64,000 nt of DNA from Hypomesus transpacificus. Its lineage: Eukaryota; Chordata; Actinopteri; Osmeriformes; Osmeridae. The notes beneath the pieces were generated by a model. The model saw only the letters and a list, made by a program, of their open reading frames with translations. It made no database searches and had not been told where the DNA came from. Where the stretch lies: the NCBI RefSeq assembly GCF_021917145.1, contig NC_061064.1:6154091-6218090 (forward strand). Reading direction: 5' to 3'. This document shows, one piece after another, positions 24,836-36,043 of this stretch (position 1 is its first letter; each line of letters starts with the position of its first letter). The translations under genes were made by a program, and so were the position numbers.

Positions 24836-27800
24836 GATGTGCTCATGTTTGAAACGGACGACCTGGTGCTAAGAAAGAACGAGAAAAATGTCGTGCTGTG
24901 TCTTCTGGAGGTGGCCCGGCGAGCCTCTCGTTTCGGCATGGCTGCCCCAGTGCTGATCCAGCTGGAGCAGGAGATAGAGGATGAAATCCAAGAGGACCTG
25001 GAGCCGGAGGTTAAACCCCAGCGCCGTGCCTCCAACACCCAGAACCTGGATGAGATGGTGAGACTACTCCAACGGACCCAATTAGGGAGCAATACTGTCA
25101 TCACTGTGTACTAACTTCTGAAGGAGTTAACCAGTGATGAGGACTCCATTGGAACCACTTATCATTATCCTTCACCTACAAGGAGGCCAGTCTATACTGG
25201 TTTCATGGGCAGTTTATTTACAGTGGCTAATGCATAATTAATCGACTGACTGCAATGTAGCTAAAAAGGTTTATGGCCTGATTTCACTGAACTCAATTTA
25301 TACACTTGTGTTGTGGGGAGAGATTGGTTTGTTCAGGTTGCTATAGAGCAGAGTGACTGAGTGATAGGGTATGGACACGGTCAATATTACTGACCAGAGT
25401 AGAACCACACTCAAGGCTTGGCTGTTGAGATGTCAGAGATTTGTGGTGTGCCCCAGTGATTTACGGCAGACACTTCCTGATATACTGTATACACACAAGC
25501 AGTTACAAACATCAATGGAGAAGCGAGTTAGCGGTCCTGTTTCTAAAAGAAGAATGTGCACCCATTGCAATGTTTTACTTTTGGTTTAATAGCAAATAAT
25601 GTAGTCATAAGTGTAAAACATAATCACACTCTTAAGTACATTGCAGGACCAGGAAAGAAGATGAAGAATAAATAAAACATTGCAAAATAAGACACACATA
25701 CAATACAATGCACAATCAGCAATGAAATGTCAATCCGTAGTAGTACAAATCATAAATGCATTTGTGGAGGAATAATTGCATTATAGAGGAACGTAAATAC
25801 TGTCTTGGTTGTGTCTGTGTGTGTGTCTCCTTTTCCTCAGGTCCAGCACTTGATAAGCCGATGCACCTGTCCCACTCAGTTTCCCATGATCAAAGTGTCA
25901 GAGGGCAAATATAGAGTCGGTGACTCCAGTACTCTTATATTTGTGCGGGTATGTCGACAGAGTAATCCCCTCCTTCTTCATTTTCTCATCAATCCCTGTT
26001 ACCATCCAGCTGAGCTCACTCTGTGCCTGTCACTTCTCAACTCTCCATCAATTCTTCACCGACCCGTCTCTACACTGCTGTACAAACCAAATGCCTTTCA
26101 ATAGAAATATCATGAGAGATCTGTGTCATGCTTACACACTCTGACCAGACAATGGGGTTCAATTATTTTGTGAATCACTATCGCTGAATAGCACACTTGC
26201 ATACGACAAATACTCATCTTCTTATTAATCCTCAACGTATATTCTAGTCATCGTATGCAGCAAGTGTAATGTGTGTGTGTGTGTGTGTGTGTCAGTGTGT
26301 GTACATGCATCAGTGTTTATGCATATGTCTCCGTGCTGGTTCAGATCCTGCGTAATCATGTGATGGTGAGAGTGGGAGGTGGTTGGGACACCCTGGAGCA
26401 TTATCTAGACAAGCATGACCCCTGCCGCTGCACCTCTCTCTGTGAGTACTCTACCCTCACCTCGCTCCCACACACCCACACACTGGCACACCTCATCAGT
26501 ATGCTTGCCACTATCCTCACAGCTCTGGAGAGAGCTTCTCCGTCTCATTTGTAATACGCCAATGTGTTACAATGCAGCTCTAATAAAGCTCTGAGGTGCA
26601 ATTGTTTTACTTCCTCAAAGTCTTATTTAGCACAGTGTGGACATCATATTGTTTCAAGGCAACGATTTATAGTTATAGTATCGTTAACGTAAGAGTCAAA
26701 TTTCCAGTAGCAGAATTCCGAATCGTTAAACAGCTCGTAGGAAACGTTCAGTGAAAGTCACTAGATGGCAGCCATTGCCTTAAACACACACACTTGTCAT
26801 GGAAGGAAGAAGCGTCTCGTTTGGGGCTGTGCAGCGACCAAGCGCAAGTGTGATGATGCTGATGCTGAGTCACACTGTGACATCAGAGCTACTATCATTT
26901 TACACCACCGAGCCGCGCTTTTGTAATGCAAGACTCATTTACCGTTGAATCATCATGGCCTTGACCTCACAGAGAAAAGATAAAACGTACATTTTTTGAT
27001 GAGACGAGGGTTAGGGCATAAGGAATGAATGCCCAATGGTTGTAAGCCTATTTAGGTAGCAGTTTTATTACTGTGACATGAAATATTGAATTTGTCTTTT
27101 AATGGAGAGGCATGTGTTTAATTGACAGTGACTCATTGCATAACCTACCGTGAATAATAGACATCCTTTGTATCTGCTCATTTAATTGACTTGCAATTCG
27201 CATAAAGCTTTAACTAATAGATGAACTAGAAAGAAAAAGTGTTCATTTCATGTCTAATCTGGCACCCGCCTAGCATTGGAGACCTGAAAATAACATACAC
27301 ACTGCTGTCCTGTCCAATTCCAAATCAACAAATACACTCACTTATTTGATTTGCGGATTTGATATACCACATGCGTGAAAATGGTTTGATTCCTAAAACT
27401 GACATAGTGCTATCAAAGTGTGCAGCATTGCCTGACTACCCTATTAACGTGCAAGACGGTGCTCATTAAAGCTCAGTCTTGTTCAGTGAAGTCCCTGCTT
27501 CATTTTCACCTCAGCCAGAGACGGCGGTGTTTACCAGCCTCCCTGCTGCACAGGTGACAGACGACGACCTTGTTTTTCCCTCCTTCCTCATTTTCCATTC
27601 CTCTCCTCCCTTTCCCCATTCATCCTCAGCCCACAAGCTGGCCCAGCGCCCGGCAACTCCGGTCCACGAGATCAAAGGCAGGTTGACACCACGCCCAGAC
27701 GGCACTGGGGGGACCCAGCAGCCTTCCACTCTGCTCCTGAGCCGACATGCTCAGATCCCGCTCCAGCCTGTCCTCTGGACCCCCTCGGCACCCTCCTCCA

Positions 27801-30800
27801 TCCAAAAGGGTCCGAGGCCCGCCAGCCTGTCGCCAGACTTCCGCTCTCGAAGCCCACATCCGAGGTCTCGCACCCCAGACCCGAGGTCTAGGACCCCGGA
27901 CCCTGTCGTCCGAGCCTCCCGCTCCCGTCTCCCCGGGTCCACCCTCTCTCCAGACCCGGGCCCCAGGGACACCAGGAAAACTCCAGGCACAGGGCTCAGA
28001 ACCTCCAGAGAACTAGAGGCTCCTTCTCCGAGCAGGTATGGGAGACCTGGGAGATCATATATTACCATGAGCTGAAATGTGTGGAGATGGCGTGGGGGTA
28101 GATGAGAGACACTGGTCGTGATCGTTATCATAATATCGTAAAGTCCAATTCTTCAAGAGACCATCACGGGAGGTTTCAGTACCCGAGTGGATAATCAATC
28201 AGCTAATGTCAGTAAATGCCACACTGACCTTCAACACAGTTTGATCCTAACATACTCATTAAAAGCACAGCACGGTTCCTAGTCCTCGGAACCTCACAGA
28301 TTGTTATTAATATCAACCACATTATCACTCCACCAGCTTACTCACAGTGACTAATGTACTTGTGCTGTATCGCTGTGGTGCTTCTACTGACCATAAATAC
28401 CAGGCCATGACACAGCCTTCAGACACTTATCTGACCTTAAGGGTTATTTAACAGGTGTTGAAACATCATCAAATACTACTGGCGCAGAACCAGGGACTGA
28501 GTGCAAATTCACAGGTATAGACTTCAACTAGTCAAGGGATGTTTATTAACATAGAGTACTGATGTGATGGCCATTACTCATCCTGATTAAGAATGTGTGG
28601 ATATCAACTTTAAATGGAACCCTTTGACATGTAATTGATTCAGAGTAATGGCCTACAGGATATGCAAGTAGGACAAAAGCTGCTATGCAGGGCTAGACAC
28701 AAAGCTCCAAAAAAAGCATTTACCTATTCCTAGAGTAAGCATCTCTCTTATTAAAAACATTTCTCCTACAGACAAGAAACTTTTAATGGGTCTGAGATGA
28801 ATGTGTTGAGACTAAATGTTGAAGGAATGTTGTGAGCCTAAATGTTGAGACCACGTTTATTTAGGCTGTAAAAACAGCCTAAAATTATAATTATTATATT
28901 GCAATTCCCAATTGCATTTAGTTTAATTTGTGTTTGGTCATTTCCCTGTTAATGTCCTTCATAACAGGTTAGATTACTAAAATGAATCACCTTTATGCCG
29001 TGCCACAATGTGTTATTGTGGACCACTTTAGCACAAATGGTTGCTAGAGATGTAATTATCTGAGAGATGAGTGTGGTATTGCATATTTTAGCACTTAATC
29101 TCCCAAACTGGGCTATCTGTGGACAGTTTGTTCTTGCTGAATCAAAGCAAGGACAAAAAAAAGGAAGCCATGATTGTGCTTTGGGTTGTCATTTAATTTA
29201 GACAAATATGCCATATGCAAGGCCAAGCATAATCCTTTAAGACTGGTATGTCATTAGGCTGTTCACAAACTGCAGCTCCGGTGCCCTTGTATCTTGTGTG
29301 GAGGATGTAACAGCTGAGAGAGTCTTAGGGATTATCCATGCCTCTTATTCCTGAATCAAGTCCCTTCACTCCACTTCTGCAGACTAGGTTCTGACGTTGC
29401 GGCCCGGCTTAGTTTTGGTTTCTCTGCAAATCCCAAATTTTGAGAGGTCAAACGGAAATACGTTGTGAGCGAAAAGTAAGTGAGTGTCTGTTGTGTGGAA
29501 TGCCTCACTGGACAGCCTCTGAAAGCTCTCTGTGGAAGTGAGAAGCAAGCAGTTTCAGCGATTTGAAGACTGCTGCACCATGTTTTGTGTCAGCATTTGA
29601 GCCTGTCCGTCTGATTTGACACCTGGGGCACAAACAAAGTCAAAAGGTGTCTCAAAACTATGGTGCAGCTGATTCGCTTGTACCTGATTTCCCTGACTGC
29701 AGCTGGGGGAAACGACTCGTTTCCATTTGTCGTTTTCATTGTCCAATGGCAGAGCTCTGACGTGGGGCAGTGGGGAATCTTGGAGTTCTCTTGGTGTCCT
29801 CTTGGTTAAGGATGGCTCTTCTTCTCTCTCCTAAGGGAACATTGGCTCAAGGTGAAAAACGGCTGTTTGCCCAAATCACTGTCCTATTTCATCATATTTC
29901 ATATATATCATATTTCCCCCAGACTCTCCCAGCTTTTGAGAGATTTCGACGGCAGAGGTCATCAACCTGTATTTCTGCAACATCTGAGATTGTGGAATCC
30001 ACTCGAAGCAGGGTTGTGTCTGAATCTGACCTTGTCACTGCTATTTCATCAAACATTCCATGAGGTTGCATTCACGTATTAAAGGACTCTATAAGGAAGT
30101 CTTTGCTGCCTGCTTTTCAATGGTTAATGCTGAGTTTTTGATTGCTTGCAAGACCTGAATAGGAAGTACGTACTTGAATGACATAATGGCTATTTGTTAA
30201 GTGTTGTAGTGCACTGGACTGGAAAGCTTGCAGATAACATTAAGCTCTCACTTTACTTGATGAAGTACTGGAACAACTATGTGTTCCAGCTGGAAAATGA
30301 CCTTGTCAACAAACTCTTCAGTTTCAAGGGAGTTATTTTCTGGTAAACACAAGTTTCCGTCTTGCAGGAAAACTGAATGTAGGGTAACCAGAATATGGAT
30401 TATTACCTCCTTGGTGCAGGATCTATACACAGCTTCATAGGATGGTTTTGAACCTTTAGTTTACATTTAGTTATTTAGCAGACGCTAAATATCAGTGGAT
30501 ATTTAGGGAAATCAGTGGAACTACTATGTACTGTACTCTGACAGCAGACGTTTTGGATTTAGATGGGGAAGAGTTGAAGTATATCTGTTCTGAGACCACA
30601 TCTGTATGGCTCCAATTGTTTCAATTCAAATCCTAATTTATTTTTATTTTGTGAAAATGACAGGTCATGTACTAGCTTCTGAAACCCAGCTTTAGAGCAG
30701 TGTCTGGATATCTGCCCACTTGCAAGAATGTAACAAATGAGCTATTATGAGGGTGTGAAGATCACCTTTGACAGTCCTGATAAGCAGAGGTACACCCAAA

Positions 30801-32722
30801 CATGATAGATGTGTGTGTAATCTAGGTCCTTCTTTTTCAGACTGAGACAAAGTGCCTCACTTCAGCACCTCCAAGCAGAAAAATATGACTCGGCATTCGA
30901 CTCCTCCACCAGGACAAGCCGGGAAGCCAACCGTTCCTCCCCAGCCCCGCGCCTGACCAGCAGCCTTCCTCGCCCCGTCCAGCGCTCCTCCACACCCCAG
31001 CCTCAACCCCAGCCCCAACCTCGGCCCCAACCCCAGCACCAGCCCCAGCCCCAGCCCCAACCCCAACCCCATCGCTCCTCCACACCCCAGCCTCGAACCC
31101 AGCCCCAACCCCAGCCCCAGCGATCTAAAACCCCCTTGGTTTTCCACAAGCCCCCTGGCCAACCCTCCTTCCAACCACAGTCCCAGTCTGTGCTGGAAAG
31201 TAGGCTCACCCAAACCTGGACCAAATCCCAGTTTGCCTCCAAGCTCAGACAGAGCTCCAACCACACCGATAATTCCAGTTTTTCTTCAATCCTGAGGCAA
31301 GGAGGGCCTTGTACACCCAGACCTGCTACCCCTATAAGAGGTTACAGTCCAGCTAGATATACTCCTGACTGCACTAGGCAACCCACCATCACTATCCAGG
31401 AGCCCGACAATGATAATCCTCCACAAAAAAGGCCAACTCTAATTTGGACCTTCTGCCCTGCCAATAAGAACAGGGATTACTCGTTCGGGGAGGCCCCAGT
31501 TAGGTCCTTTAGTCCCATTGGTGGAACACCTAGGGGGGTTCAAAACAAGACAGCTACCCCTGAAATGAACTCAACCATTACTTCTTACAACTCTTCAAAC
31601 GGTGATACGAATCCTAGGAAAAGACAGCCCCTGTCCAGACAAAATGCATCTGGCTACCCTGTTACCGAGAAGACCTCTTCTATTTACTGTGAACTTAAAG
31701 GGAGTCTAGATGAGCTTGACTCACATAAGGTCTGTAGCCAAGGCTGTAGAGAGGGAGACACAGACAAACGCCACTTCTTCATTCCTCCTCCCCCCATCAG
31801 CCCAGCTGAGGAAGCCAGTCTGTACCAGAGTCTGGAAGACGAGATCCTGGCCAACCTCCGGCAGCTCAGCGTCGACTCGGACGACGACAGCCGCAGCAGT
31901 GCCCAGGAGGACCGCAACCACGACGACTCACATCAGACTGCCCCAGAAAGCCGGAAACGAGATCCCACCACAGATGCTGCAAGTCTCGACCGTCCAAGTG
32001 AGGTTAGCTATGACGCAGTCGTTGCTGAACTCTCCCAAGGACAGGAGCGGCCAGTGAAGACGCGCGTGGAGAGCTGGGCGGACACAGTCGGTTCTAGAGG
32101 CAGCAAACTTGCGTCCAATAGTGCAGAGGTGGACACAGGTCCAACCCTCAAAGTGACCAGTTCCTGGTCCTCATTTGGATCAAGTGTTGAGTCTAAAGAG
32201 CCACACATTGAATTTAAAAGCTCCCCTCACACGAGCAACAGAGTTAGCGTTAGCCGTTGCGGCACAACCACCAAATCAGCCTCAGTTAATCCTCGACCCG
32301 ACTCAAAAGAGTCAGAGAACCTGAAAAAGCACCGACCTGGTTCTCTCAGACGAAGAAGGACCTTAAAGAAACCAGAGAGAGTGCCTTCCATCTACAAACT
32401 GAAGCTCCGCCCAAGACTCCGACCCAGACACGACCACAGACCCGGGAAAAAGCCATCCAGGATCCCCACCCCTGTCTCCTACAGGGTCAGTCAAACCACG
32501 GAGGACCCTGGAGGAGCTACGAGAGACATGCCAAACCCACAGAAAAAACCTCGTCCACTCAACTCAAACATCCAGGCAAACCAGCAGAGTTCTTTGGAAA
32601 GCTATGGGAGGCTTCAAAGCCACAGACATCTTGATGGCAACGATGATCCAATTAGGCAAAAACAGAGGCAAACTCCCAGCCAGGAAACAGCAGAGGATCC
32701 GGAACATGAGTCTTGGGTTTAG
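24030..32722 (+). CDS. gas2l2: Gas2l2, growth-arrest-specific 2-like 2 (actin-microtubule linker)
   Basis: GAS2L2 links actin to microtubules and supports basal-body orientation in multiciliated cells (known in mammals). Exons: 24030-24387, 24837-25057, 25841-25948, 26345-26441, 27630-28035 and 30841-32722; 3072 nt, 1,023 residues (human 880). The calponin-homology domain spans about residues 20-150. The GAR (Gas2-related) domain at about 194-262 is nearly invariant ([31 protein letters not shown]). The long tail is disordered, with Pro/Gln repeats, then a conserved block [18 protein letters not shown] and an SxIP EB1-binding motif (PSRIPTP) near residue 935. It ends HESWV, like human GAS2L2, which excludes GAS2L1/3. 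The start ATG precedes MSTGIQQ and fits the family. Two introns carry microsatellites; the acceptor of exon 2 is a (CT)n tract. Confidence 0.95.
24761..24834 (+). repeat. (CT)n microsatellite serving as polypyrimidine tract of gas2l2 exon 2
   Basis: About 37 CT units run without break into the acceptor AG at 24835-24836. The repeat therefore supplies the whole polypyrimidine tract of the exon that completes the CH domain. Confidence 0.95.
26269..26292 (+). repeat. (GT)n microsatellite in a gas2l2 intron
   Basis: About 12 GT units lie 50 bases upstream of the acceptor at 26343-26344 of the exon that ends the GAR domain. Confidence 0.9.
26758..26771 (+). promoter_or_regulatory. CTCF-like motif in a gas2l2 intron
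   Basis: The plus strand reads TCACTAGATGGCAG, matching the CTCF core except the first base. Its orientation is opposite to the sites at 8868 and 22057. Confidence 0.35.
28036..30840 (+). other. Large gas2l2 intron 5
   Basis: This 2.8 kb AT-rich intron precedes the large last exon. Apart from a short SINE-tail fragment at about 30458-30488 I see no repeat, hairpin or exon. Confidence 0.6.
30458..30488 (-). repeat. SINE tail fragment
   Basis: The sequence TTTAGTTATTTAGCAGACGC is the reverse complement of the common teleost SINE/LINE tail ending GCGTCTGCTAAATGAC. Only the last 30 bases are present, so it is a remnant in a gas2l2 intron. Confidence 0.55.
30985..31128 (+). repeat. gas2l2: Pro-Gln coding minisatellite in gas2l2
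   Basis: An imperfect CAGCCCCAACCC-type repeat encodes alternating P and Q, interrupted by two copies of RSSTPQP. It stays in frame with the rest of exon 6. It is not present in this form in human GAS2L2 as I know it. Confidence 0.85.
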
Positions 32723-33738
32723 CAGCTCACAAAATGGGCATCACTAGAATGCCCTAACTGACTAATCATTTCGACATCAGCCCAGGCAGTGATGAGAGAA
32801 AATGAGCAAATGAAGGATGGATGTGTGGTGAAATAGAGAGGCCGATGAACTTTTAAATCTCGGTGGCTTTGGCACTCTCATTTACGTGTCCTTAAATGAA
32901 CAAGTGCTCCACTGTGAAAGATGAGCATTTGAATGGCCTAATTAAAGCCTGTTTACCCTGTGCCGTCAGACGTATTTTACATTGACTTCACGAGAGGCAG
33001 GATGTTGGAAAGAGCAGCTCCAAAATCCACGTCCAGCTTTCATGCGCTGAGGTAGAAAGGTGCTATCACACCTACCAGGTAGCTGACGTCACGCAGAGCC
33101 ATTCCATGGCCCTCCTCGCGACAGCACCCCAAAACTGTGCTGAACTACTAAACAATGTGCATTTCCTGGAAAAGAAGTTGTTCTGCTGTGTAATTAATGA
33201 CACTTGAAGTGTGAGCCAGATCCATTTGTTTGGAGGTCAGGTTTCTGTTTTTCACACAGCGGGTCTCGGCTCATCTCTGAATGCACTTTTCTGAATGGTA
33301 CACCACGCTGAGAGCAGAGGACACTCACACACACACACACACATAAACACACATGGGCGGGGGAGAGAGCAGCAGGCATCAGGAGACCAGGGAGAATTGA
33401 AACCTTCAGACCTTATTATCGGACACAGCCGGGCTTCTCACCGCAAGCCGCCTCACTGGAGGAAGTGCTCGATCACAGCACAGAAGACAAGCAGGGGGCC
33501 TCGGAGACACCTCGAGCTCAGGTATTGAGGCACGGCTGCACTCCAGTGCCTTATGGTGTACATACACTAACGCACACATGCGATTACTTTTCATTCTTTG
33601 TTCAATTCTGCCACCGCTACAAGTCAGCACAAACGTATTTTGTATTCCTCTCACGAAAAATGATTCCGTCGCAAAAGAAATACAATTTATTATTTGTCTT
33701 TGCCTCATATTTTGATACATTTCTACATGCCTCAGTGG

Positions 33739-33744
33739 AATAAA
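33739..33744 (+). terminator. gas2l2: Candidate gas2l2 polyadenylation signal
   Basis: AATAAA lies about 1 kb after the stop. A (CA)n run at about 33328-33342 lies inside the proposed 3' UTR. No better signal was seen nearer the stop. Confidence 0.4.
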
Positions 33745-33934
33745 AGATTATTACAGTTCATATTTTCTATGGATGACAAAAGGGTTTGGTTTCTGTCAAT
33801 ATGTCATACAGTAAAATATCTTCTACTGACCTACAGTGTGTCTTATCCAGGCTTTGCCAAGAACCCATTGTAATACTTTGCCAGTGTATCAGTCACCTTG
33901 TGTTTATTGAGTTTGCAGTGGCAGACTCCAGTCT

Positions 33935-34169
33935 TATAAATAACCCCTGGGCCTAATGCTGGGAGGGTGTCAAGTCTGGAGCTATAAATAGCCTGTATCA
34001 GAGCTGCAGCCCGTCACACCACAGCAGCTGCGCTTGTTCCTCTGACTGGCTCTCACGTCACACTGCACACAGCTTCAAACTAGACAAGGAGATCTCCAAT
34101 TACCTCCACCGGCTGTGTGGCTACGTGACATTGCAAAGACGTGTGCATTTACGCACAAGCAAACACAAG
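33935..34169 (+). promoter_or_regulatory. Candidate orphan promoter with two TATA boxes
   Basis: TATAAATA occurs at 33935-33942 and 33983-33990 within related flanks. About 30 bases past the second is a GC-richer stretch that ends in a good donor (CAAG then gtaaac at 34169). No ATG-led ORF follows, so this could be the first exon of a non-coding transcript between gas2l2 and rasl10b. It is inferred from sequence only. Confidence 0.3.
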
Positions 34170-36043
34170 GTAAACAAGGAACAGAGACCAAGTTGGGACC
34201 AAGTCACATTTGAATAACCTTTTTTAGTTGACCAAGCACAGTTGGACTATTCCCTACAAAATCGTACACTTCAACCAGCAATGCATATGCTTAAAAATGT
34301 CATATGCTAATTGAGCCCTATCTCAAGAAATGATTGGGAAGATACCGTAGACATATTTGCTGTTCAGAAACAATGTTTCAACTAGCGCTTTGCTTCACTG
34401 TGACTGATATCATATCAGGGGATTAAGATATCTGCCTTTTCACAGCTACCGACGGTATTTGGTTTCTTCTATGGTAGTATGCCCATAGCAGAGTGTGAAT
34501 ACAGACTGCTTCACAAATGGAAGTGTGACAGGCGGTCACACTGACCTACATCACAATTCCGATCCAGATGTGTTACATAAGCTTCTTTCAAGCCCTCTTT
34601 ACAATTTCTGGTTTTGTGCAAGCCCTTTCTCCTCCAACAAATAGACATGACCTGAGAGACGGAATTCGAATGGGAGGGGACGCACAGCCTGTTTGGAGGT
34701 GAAGGTGAAATGAACTGTATGACAATGAGGTATTTTGCGGGAAGAAATCCTAATGGGCAAAGACCTGTGGTGCAGACAAAAGAGGAGGGAGTGATGTTGT
34801 GAGGTATTCTATACTTCCTAGAAGAGAACGTGACCAGACTCACTGAGGAGGGAGGAGTAGCTATCTTACAGTGACGTAATCGAGCGTCTGACCAAGAGAT
34901 GGTCATTGGACAGTTAATTGTCGGTGCTAAATGACAGAGACTGGTAGCACCAACAAATAATTTTATTTGAACAGAAACTTAACAGTAATTTTCAGTGGCT
35001 GTGCTGTTCTTTACACACTGTCGTCACCAATAGCAGTAAAATCTTCCGAAGCCTGCAACTGACCATTTAATTCAAGACCAATGAAAGTCTTACCGCATGT
35101 TTTTGTTTGCTTGAATCAGTTAGCAATTGTAATCAGTTGTTGAGTCCGTTTTTTTCTATACTTGTGCTGTTATATGTGTCCTCAATGCAATTTAAGTAGA
35201 ATTGAATTCAAGCAGGTGGGCCTATTGCTTTTTGAAATTTGAAAAAAGAAAACAACGATGCCCCTGCATGGGCCTACCAGTGGCATACACACACAAGCTA
35301 AACCTTGTGTACCCTACACATAGTATGCACATTTACAAGTAAAAAAATCCAAACTAATCCTAAAATGATCTAGAGGTGAACCGAAGTCTGTTGCCCTCCC
35401 TTTTAATGGCCACAATTGCCCACACATTGGTATCATTTGCATTCAAAGCAAAGCATACAATATAGGGCTGATTTACAGGACAACAAGATTTACAGAAGGC
35501 GAATGACTCCAGTTTATAATTTTTATATTCAAAGAAAACTGACCACACCATACTCAACAACCTTGGACTTTAGGTGCTTATTCAAAAATGCAATTTCATT
35601 AATGAGACCAGGACAGCAGGGGTTAGGTTAGTCTGCTCTCTTTCCTGCAGATTCCAGCCAGTCTCACTCTGTAGGGGGCAAGGGGCATTTGCTATGTCAT
35701 GAATTACCTCTAAGTTACTTCCACAACACAAACAGCTGTCTGTCTGGAGCCACTACCAGATGCTAGAAGATTCCTTGAGTGCATTTGAGTATAAATAATC
35801 AGACAGCCGGTATTTTTGGTTGAAGTAGCTGCCTCTAAGTTAAGGAGAAGATCAAAGGTGGTAAGGTTTACAAAGACAATTATTTCCCCATCCTTGATCT
35901 AGGATGAATTCAGCAGCAAAACACGAGGGCAGTTGTAAGTAGGTATACAGCGGATCCTGCAGGTTTTCTAGTCAATCACAACTCAGCAGTCCCGGTCGGC
36001 CACTGCCCCTCCCGAGGCTCCTCTCTCTGGGCAAAGCCGGCCG
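34170..36043. other. Intergenic region and rasl10b 3' UTR
   Basis: Minus-strand AATAAA (TTTATT at 34962-34967) is the best rasl10b polyadenylation signal, making a 3' UTR of about 1.1 kb. The sequence is AT-rich, and no other genes or clear repeats are visible. Confidence 0.4.
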
